Shown here one piece after another: positions 56,501 to 64,000 of a stretch of DNA of 64,000 bases. The position numbers and the translations under genes are program-made. The notes under the pieces were generated by a model. That model ran no database searches. It was not told the DNA's origin and saw only the letters and a program-made list of their open reading frames with translations. Source of the DNA: Siderastrea siderea (Eukaryota; Cnidaria; Anthozoa; Scleractinia; Rhizangiidae); NCBI GenBank assembly GCA_964030785.1, contig OZ034968.1:61848399-61912398 (forward strand). The letters run 5' to 3'. Positions within the stretch are counted from its first letter, which is position 1. Each line of letters opens with the position of its first letter.

Positions 56501-59500
56501 CGAGAGGCCGAAAAACCTATCAAGTCCGTAAACGAGCCGAATTCAACGATCGCAGCATTAAAAAGTCGCTTTACAGACTATCAAAGATCAAATTTTACTG
56601 CAAATTACAAATGAACAGGCGTAAGGCCACAGGAGTCCATCACACAAATATCAGATATGACCTTTATACAGTAACAGTCTCTAAGCGACGCCTTAAATTT
56701 TAACAGCTCTATTCAGTCACCACTTAAAAATCCTCCAAACTTAACGAACACTTACACAAACGACAAAATCTGACCCAGGCGGCTAATCAGATGTTTTTCT
56801 TCGCCCCGTTCAATACAGTCTTCTTTGGCGTGGAACTGTTCATTGCATCTTCCCAGCTTTGAACTTGAACGCTTCGATCGATTCGCTAGACTGCGAGCAG
56901 TCTCTCTTTTGTTCTAAAATTCGCGGGAAAAATTTGACACCGGCGTATCATGTTTGAAAATGGGCGTGTGATGTCATTGATGCGAACTGTCAAAGGGCTT
57001 CAGAAATGCAATATGAAAGTAGGGCAGTCTCTCTTCTCGCTCTTCTCTCACTCTCCCGCCCACGCTACTCGCGGCTTGCGGCTTTGCCGCTCGCCGCTCG
57101 AATATCGCCCTCATGGCATTGCCGTTCATCCAGCACGGATTTTAGAGCAAAAGAGAGACTGCTCGCAGTCTAATGTAGTAACTGTTCCTTAAACCATCTG
57201 CAAAATGCCGTAGATTGTCTTTGCTTCCAAAAAAATTGAGAAATGTGTCAAATCTCTCGAAACGCTGTTGCGCTGGATTCAGTGTTGTCTGCCTAAAACA
57301 GATGGTCGCTATGATCAGATTCAGCAAAATGTAATGCAACAGAGAGAAGAAATTGTTGTCAGATTAGTTCGGAAGGGAAGTGAGAAATTCTCTGCATTCT
57401 TGTGGACTCTCTGAAACATTCCTGTTGCATTACGTCTAGGCAAATTGACACTCGCAATTTTTGCGCTGTTTACTTCGGATATAATAATAAAATCATGATG
57501 AAAACATGTCTGACTAAAATTTGAAAGGAATGAGCAAACTCTATTCCTCATTTAATAATCTTACTGCAGCTTATTGAAAGACCTGAAATATCAATCAAAT
57601 TGGCTATTGCACAATTTCGTAGACATAAAAGAACAACATTTCAGAGAGTCTACAAGAACGCAGAGATTATTACTCACTTCTCTTCCGAACCAATCTAATG
57701 ATACTTTCTTCCATCTATCGTATTATTACCCCGCCGTCAGGACGGGGTCTAGTAATACCCATTTTTTTTGTTTGGTGGTCACTTGCCCCAGACCTCCACT
57801 CGGGCAAAACAATACTTGCTGGTAATCTTCGTTCATTTAGCGTTTATTCGCCAAAATTTTCATGAAAGATGGTGTAGAAAATTACTGGCGATTTAATGGC
57901 ATAAAAACCCCTTCGGTGAAAGCAAAAACGAAGATGCTAGCGAGCTTTGAAGATGGCATGAATTCGCCTAACTTGCCCTGGCACGTAAACATTACATCAC
58001 TGAAACACAGAAGCCGATTCAGGGAAGACCGTCGCTTCATCAAATCATGGCCTAAAAGTAGACTTGTATGTTTCTTTTTTTGGTAGATAACCGTTCCCTT
58101 TAGATTTTAGGATATGTTTCTTTATCAATAAATCTCATTTCCGTGCCCTTACGCAGAGATGTCAGTTCGTTTTTACAAAAACGTGACGTAACTGAGTCAC
58201 GCTATGGTCAAACTATTTTATCACGTTCTTTTTTCGTGTGTGCTGGAACAGGTGAATGACCAAGAAATGAGGGATGGGAAAAGTGTTCATACTGTTAGGG
58301 ATTCATTTTATCACAAGGAGAAGGGTGCAGAAAAGATGTGGGGGGGGGGGGGTTGCAGCAAACACGTCAAAGGTACAATAAATCACCAACTTCATAAATT
58401 AACACCACTTGGGCTCGTATCTTGAGTGACCGTAATGTATTTTGCACCCTGAGGGGAGGGGGAAAACGGCGGGGTCTAATGCCCCTGGAGCTTTTCTTGT
58501 ATTTTCTTCATCTGATTGTAGCGACCATCAGCTTTAGTCAGACAACACTGAACAGCACCGGGTGGGTTGTTACATATCCTGTTTTTGTTTCAAGTTTGTG
58601 GCTTCGCGTGAAACAACGGCACTCCGAAAGATCCGACACATTTCTGAATTTCTTTGAAGCAAAGGTACTCTACGGCGTTTTGCAGACGGTTTAAGGCACC
58701 TGTAAGAGTATGAAAGTATAACCTGCGTAACAGGCGTTTATTTAGCCGAGCACGAGCAAGGTTTATTTAACTGAGCACAATTATGATATTTACACCAGGA
58801 GATGAGAAATCGTGGCACTTCTCACAACGTCTCGAGCCCTTCAGTACCATCAAATAGGTTTTCTAGATTCTGTTTTCTTTGTTCTGTCTTCTCTATCTCT
58901 TGATAGTCTTCTCTAAGTCAATATCCACGGCAAGGGGCTTGTCTATGTAAGGACCTTTTGGTTCTGAATAGCTTCTTTCTATGGCTCGAGTTCTGCTTTG
59001 CTTTCAACTTCAGAAGTTGGCGATTCGCATTCGATGGACTCTAAAAGCTCCAAATCACTGCCCAGATTACTTGTAACATCAGCAGTTTCACATGATTTCA
59101 TACTTAATTTGGCAGTTGGGGAATAAAGAAAAATAAAATGTATTAGATCTCCGCAATGCGGCCCACGTAGTTTCTTTTGGCATCGACTCCGTCCCTGGTA
59201 TGACGTCACAACGTGACTATGCCCAGGTCTCCCTTTGCGCTGTTTTTGACATGATCAGAAGTAAAATATCACATTTTTAAACGGCAAAAGCACGGGGAAA
59301 GAAAATCAAAATCAAAAAATAGTTTTTGATATTCATATCAGGATGCCATTTAAATTTGATCAGGCAAATAAAAAAAAATCTGTCAAATACACTTTAAGGA
59401 ATTTGCCCCCTAATACAACAAAATTTTTTCGCATTTATGACTATGTGGAAAAAGTAGATCTTAAAGTAGCGAGGGCTATCAGAATCCAAAAAGAAAATTG

Positions 59501-62500
59501 GGGGTAACCACGCATTTTTCAGCGATAACTGAGCTTAAATTTGGAAAGAAATTGCCATACATTTTTTGTATTTTAATGCTTTTTTAGGATTATGGTTGCT
59601 TAATTATCTCTGAAAAATGCATGGTTACCCACATTTTTCTTTTTGGATTGCAGTAGGTCTTGCTAAGATCTGCTTTTTCCCCATAGTCATAACCTTTGCA
59701 AAAATACATCCATATTAGGAGGCACCGTCCTTAATGACAAGTTTTTGCCTCCTTTTATGTTGAATCAAAAGTGTAACAAGAGGCAAGGCAGGAAAGGCGG
59801 GGGGGGGGGGGGGCATCAGGCACATTTTTTGTGAAATTGATGTGGTACATATATATACTTTTTAATGAACCAGAAGACAACTCTGATGTAGCATTCATTC
59901 CTAAATTCACGAATCGCAGTCCTCTTTTACTTACTTTCACTTGTCACATTCCTATCTTTGCCATAATCGTGCATTGTGCATGCATTTGCTACACTAAATG
60001 AAATGATATTGATAATAGAGTCCATGTGTGGTGTTGTTAGAGTTATAATCCTATGAAATTAATCATCAGTCCACTGAGTAAATATAACAAGACAACAACA
60101 ACTATGTTAAGATAATATTGACTTTATTGTTTGCTGGAAAAGGCAAAGCCACAGCAAGGGGGAAGGAAGACCAAAGGTCTCCCCTATGATACGGCTCGCA
60201 GGTGGGAGGGTGGGCGCAGAATTACGAAAGCGACTATGCTAAGATCAGATCTGCTGAGTTATGATAACACATCATAGGCCTAAGGCAACTCCCCGTATCA
60301 TGAACAGATAATGATTGATAATCATGATCACTTACTATGTATTATGCAGCCATTGGGCAGAATTCAGTGCTGTACATTTTGGCAGTCCCATGTAAAGGCT
60401 GGTTCACACGTGCGACATAAGCGCAAGCAGAAGTGACGTTCACATGTCCAGTGCAAACGCAAGCACAGTAAGATAAGCATGCGCATTTGAATGTCCCAAG
60501 ATGGCGGACGAAGTGGAGGTATTGGCGGTTTTTCTTTCTGCTTCTTGGTCTTTGCCTAATAAGACAAAGGTGCCAAATACAGAGGAACAATAGAACAAGA
60601 CCCAAACTTGTATGGGTTTGAGAAATCTTTCAATGCTATGAAGGCAACTTCAGTGAGATTGCCATGATTTAGTAAAAGAACTGCAGCTTGGTGATAGAGA
60701 GTATTACATGTTGCAGTAAGTAATGCAATTATGTCGTCTTTGCTCATTCATTGATTGCTGTCAAGGAAAGCCTATTCCTTTCTTTCTCTGTGGTAAGCTG
60801 AGGTTGCCTTTTTGTGGCATTGCAAGGACACCAGTTTGATGTCAATTTTAACAACTTTTACACTTGTGAAATGCAAACGTATGTATAGGCAAATACATTC
60901 CTGTCACGGTCAAAACAGGCAAAATTGACCACATGTTTTTCTTTATTTATTTTCTCAGCAGGTACAGTGTGTATTTACAGCAATGTGGAAAGCTATAGCT
61001 CATTTGAAAGAGTAGTAAATAAGCTTTCAAAGAAAAAAATTTTTCTTCCCTTAGAAATTCCCCATGTTTAATTAATGTGCCTTGATTAGCATGAATTAGC
61101 ATAAAATTGCCACAAAATTTGACCCAAAAAATAATTTCTCCCAACGCAACATGTAGATATAAGAAAAAGTTGGAAGCAAAAATGTTCCTTGTTCTATTGG
61201 CGTCATTTCCCACAAATCTGGCTGAAAAAGAACAAATATAGAATTTATTACAATTTTTTGGAGACAGCCAAAATTGTTGGGTAGGAATGAAATACGATGT
61301 GCACGTGCTTATCAACACGATCACGCTTCCAAACGCTTGAACTGTAATTCCTTTGTCTCCTGTTGATCAGAAAATGTTTTCATCCAAATATATCCATTTT
61401 AAATTGTATCCTTAGAGATGTAATCGAAGCAACAACAAAGATTTCCAACCTAGAAATCAACTCTTGAATCATTTTATCGCACTTGGAGTCCATGTGTGAA
61501 TTTTTCAAAAGCCTTGACTGAATGTTTGCTCATTGCCCTCCTCGATGTTTCACTTCCATTTGTGAGGAGATGATCCAAATATCTTTCTTTACTGCTAGAA
61601 ATCCTTTCTGAGTCATTTTCGATCAATTTTAGCAATTGAAACAGCTCTTCTGGGTCGTTTGTGCCGATTCGAGACCTCCTCGCACTCGGCGCCATAGCTC
61701 GAAGAAAAATCCAATTTTCTAAAAAGCGTCATGTGGGCTATATTGAAGGGACCTAGCTAAAAAATGGCCAGTGATTGGCTTTCCTCCAAATTTGAGGGCG
61801 ATCGGAAATAACGAAATTTTTTGCGATTTTTTTGCATCATTTCTCTTCAACTCGTGATATTTCTGTGGTGCGACAGGAATGAGTTAAAGAGCTTGCGTGT
61901 CTGTGAAAGTGTCAGTTATTCCTCTGTAAATCTTTGTGTCATCTGCATACAGTTTAACTGTAGATGGTACATATTCAGTTGATGTACATTTATGTAGGAA
62001 TAATATTAGCCCACCTGTCAGAATTTGGTGACTTGATTCAAATCTTGGAAACACTGCCCATGCGTGATGTAAATTGACTGCAAGATGCCAGAGTTTGGTG
62101 TCTCAGATGACTGACATTCTTTGTACTGTTCAACAGCTAAAGGTTTGGACCATATAGCTGAAAATATCCTGTCCTTTTTGGATGCTAAGTCCTTGTGTGC
62201 TGCTGAAACGGTTTGCAAGGAGTGGTATAGAGTAATTTCAGATGGAATGCTGTGGAAAAAGCTTATTGAAAGGAAAGTGCGAACAGATCCTTTGTGGAGA
62301 GGATTGTCTGAAAGAAGAGGATGGTAAGAATTTGTCTTGAAAATAATGCACAAATGTCAGAACTTACAATGTACTGCAATTTGCATTTAACATTTAAATG
62401 TTGATCATGATGATGACTATACTTAAGTTTTTCAGGTTTATTATAATTATTACCATCATCATTATTGTCATTTTTACACTTTTTGCACAGTCTAAATTGA

Positions 62501-63569
62501 TGTGGCATTGTAATACATAGAAGATGAAAAGTTACATGAACAATTAATAATACTATACATAGTGTTTTTATAGTTAAATTATTTCAAATGACAGTTTTTA
62601 ATTAAGATACATGACCCTATAAGCTTTATGCTTTAAACTAAAACCATATTTAATTAAAGGTTATCTATCCATCTATCTAATAAAAGAAAGTGTGTTCAGT
62701 TAGCTTAGGTGTTCACAATGGCTGCTGCAATTTACCAATAGCTTGTGTACATGTTTCGTGAGGTCGCCACTTGAGCCCTCGTAAAAGGACGTCTGAGTAA
62801 CAAACGCAGAAATTCCATACCGATGACTCATCACAACCCAGATCTTGGTAGTGCTTCTGATTGGTTGGAATTTTCTTTCAACCAATCAGATCTGGGTAGT
62901 GAAATGTCATCAGTATGGAATCTCTGCACTTGTTACTCAGACGTCATTGGGCTCAAGTGGCGACCTCGCAAAACATGGGCTGTTTTCTCAGGCTAGTGCA
63001 AAAATAATTCTCTTTACACAGACATGTTTTATACAACTGTCAAACAGGCAAAACAGATCAGAGTTGGGAGGGGGGACGCTGTAAATTTTTGTGTGGGGAT
63101 GTGCCGCTGGGACTCGTGAGACCCTTACCCTATGCCAGACCACGCTCACCTGCATTTGTGCAAGCTATTCTAGACAAGACACCAAAAATCCCCACCCAGT
63201 CTTTCTGAGTGTCAATCCCTAGTCTAGACCAAACTGTTCGTACAACTGATAAGTTTCCTGATAAATAATGCCTTATTCTAGACCAAAACTCTCTGATTTC
63301 TTTATCCTATCCCAGACTGAACTGCTTGAAAACCATCCCCTTTACAGCAGCTCATATCCTTGTAGCTTATATTTATAGGAGTACCCCACCCCCCACCCCC
63401 CAAGCACACTGATCATAATCCATGACCTACCAGAGTCATCTGTCTTCGTGACATTGTGATTTTTGTTTTCTGCTCTAGGGGACAGTATTTATTTAAAGCC
63501 CAAGTTCCAGACCCCCCTGCTAATGCTTTCTTTAGGGGACTGTATCCAAGAATAATTGAGGACCTTGAG
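53579..63569 (+). CDS. BTRC: Beta-TrCP F-box/WD-repeat protein, first four exons
   Basis: Exons on the plus strand: 53579-53620 (ATG first), 53722-53956, 62137-62323 and 63479-63569, all GT-AG with matching phases, and the gene continues past the window. Beta-TrCP is the substrate-binding subunit of the SCF ubiquitin ligase that recognises phosphorylated degrons in proteins such as beta-catenin and I-kappa-B. Exon 2 encodes the dimerisation region, with [20 protein letters not shown] and [20 protein letters not shown]. Exon 3 is the F-box that binds SKP1, with [20 protein letters not shown] and [20 protein letters not shown]. Exon 4 begins the linker ([20 protein letters not shown]). The WD40 propeller lies beyond 64 kb. 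The N-terminus is short and acidic ([14 protein letters not shown]). Vertebrates have BTRC and FBXW11; which one this matches cannot be told, so the symbol is used broadly. Confidence 0.95.
54954..59400. mobile_element. Large inverted-repeat element in beta-TrCP intron 2
   Basis: The left arm (54954-55914, resuming 57182-57330) and right arm (about 58490-59400) are inverted copies with the same block order: CAAAGTGTATATGACAGATT-like edge, GGGCCGCATTAGTCTCGCAT-like block, CTATTCAGAACCAGAAG, LFDGTK-coding stretch, GGTTATACTTTCATATTCTT, then AAACCATCTGCAAAATGCCG. The right arm on the minus strand encodes [20 protein letters not shown] and onward (58979-59102), an acidic peptide that may be a transposon protein's first exon; the left copy is broken. 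The left end starts TTAAGGATGGTGCCTCC. Confidence 0.65.
55924..57172. mobile_element. Mutator-like element with 9-bp duplication
   Basis: A 1249-bp element with inverted repeats of about 170 bases (tip TAGACTGCGAGCAGTCTCTC). Identical 9-mers ATGTAGTAA flank it at 55915-55923 and 57173-57181. Long inverted repeats plus a 9-bp duplication are typical of Mutator. A third, internal copy of the tip occurs at about 56889, so a related element may be nested inside. No transposase frame is seen. It splits the left arm of the larger inverted repeat and is younger than it. Confidence 0.82.
59394..59734. mobile_element. TTAA MITE, copy 2
   Basis: TTAA at 59394-59397 and 59731-59734 flank inverse tips (GGAATTTGCCCCCTAATAC and GGAGGCACCGTCC). 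The core is itself a hairpin (GGGTAACCACGCATTTTTCA and its mirror) and shares its sequence with copy 1 at 30938-31321. Confidence 0.72.
61474..61695 (-). CDS. 73-residue open frame, unrecognised
   Basis: From ATG at 61693-61695 the frame reads [20 protein letters not shown], then a helical stretch ([20 protein letters not shown]) to a TAA. The basic start and amphipathic middle look protein-like. It lies in beta-TrCP intron 2, opposite to that gene, so it may be the first exon or a relic of a transposon gene. No family was recognised. Confidence 0.3.
   Translation of the reverse strand: MAPSARRSRIGTNDPEELFQLLKLIENDSERISSSKERYLDHLLTNGSETSRRAMSKHSVKAFEKFTHGLQVR
62751..62977. mobile_element. 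MITE, relative of the 21.3-kb copy
   Basis: ATGTTTCGTGAGGTCGCCAC at the left is mirrored by GTGGCGACCTCGCAAAACAT at the right. Inner blocks (CAGATCTTGGTAGTGCTTCT, ATCAGTATGGAAT) are shared with 21255-21527. The outer tip GGGCTGTTTTCTCAGGC is kept only on the right. Confidence 0.65.
63063..63405. mobile_element. GGGTACTCCC-family repeat next to beta-TrCP exon 4
   Basis: It starts in a G-rich block, repeats CCCTATGCCAGACC-like units and ends AGGAGTACCCCACCCCCCAC, inverse to the left end of the 44.8-kb element. It ends about 75 bases before the acceptor of exon 4. Confidence 0.55.
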
Positions 63570-64000
63570 GTAAGATTTTCATTTAATAAAGTATATTGTG
63601 TGTCTGCTTAAAGTGCTACTATGATCAAAAATATGAATTTTTTGTTCTCTCCATATTTCGAAAATATAAGTACATATTACTGACCGTGCAAAGTTTTAAG
63701 TCGAAATTCGTACGGGAAGTCCGATTATTTTAACTGTTATTTTCGAATTCGGCTTGCCACCATTACTCAATTCAAAAATGACCGGGGCGAGTTGGGCCGA
63801 GTTGGCCCAGAGATGAAGTGACGTAGAAGTCTCAACGCAACAAAACAAACGTGGCTACTTTCTTATGCATTCGGAGAGGTGTGAGGATTAGCAAGATTCA
63901 TTTCTTCGATTTTGAGAGGCGGTATGCGTGGTCGGCGCTCTGTTGTTGAAGATTACGGCAAAGAAAGCATCGATGAATAGGAAATTTCCATTCACAGTTC
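63570..64000. other. Start of beta-TrCP intron 4
   Basis: Begins with a GTAAGA donor at 63570. No repeat or exon is clear to the window end. Confidence 0.6.

Overview
This window is from an animal nuclear genome, most likely an anthozoan cnidarian and probably a stony coral. The evidence is intron-rich metazoan genes with canonical GT-AG junctions, AT-rich intergenic DNA, and a very dense load of short inverted-repeat DNA transposons. Taxonomy is inferred from gene character and repeat style only, because no search could be run. The track's M residues include TTG/CTG starts, so gene models here were rebuilt by joining exons at splice sites with matching phase.

Layout. (1) About 1-23.5 kb, minus strand: a gene resembling LRRC27. 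Six leucine-rich-repeat/linker exons lie at 15.8-23.5 kb and five coiled-coil exons at 1.4-5.7 kb. A 992-bp exon at 13.39-14.38 kb carries its own stop and fits the same splice phase, so it looks like an alternative terminal exon. A nearly complete but frameshifted LINE of the L1/Tx1 kind (5.9-10.2 kb) sits in an intron. (2) 23.8-29.3 kb: a nested transposon cluster with a palindrome whose arms are about 1.04 kb. (3) 30.4-37.9 kb, minus strand: glycine amidinotransferase (GATM). Six coding exons are clean, but the terminal exon has an in-frame TGA before the catalytic cysteine. (4) 38-42.9 kb: intergenic, with a Penelope-like remnant and an orphan exon-like segment. (5) 42.9-44.6 kb, minus strand: an intronless NHL-repeat protein. 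(6) 44.8-47.3 kb: transposons, including a second palindrome. (7) 47.5-51.2 kb, minus strand: a phytanoyl-CoA dioxygenase-family gene whose first exon was not found. (8) 53.6 kb to the window end, plus strand: the 5' half of a beta-TrCP (BTRC/FBXW11) F-box gene. Its 8.2-kb second intron is mostly nested mobile DNA.

The host genes have unrelated roles (likely cilium/centrosome structure, creatine synthesis, 2-oxoglutarate oxygenase chemistry, ubiquitin ligation) and no operon-like logic links them. The most unusual content is the long palindromic elements, the GATM nonsense codon and the LRRC27 alternative terminal exon. I did not find a convincing new multi-gene system.
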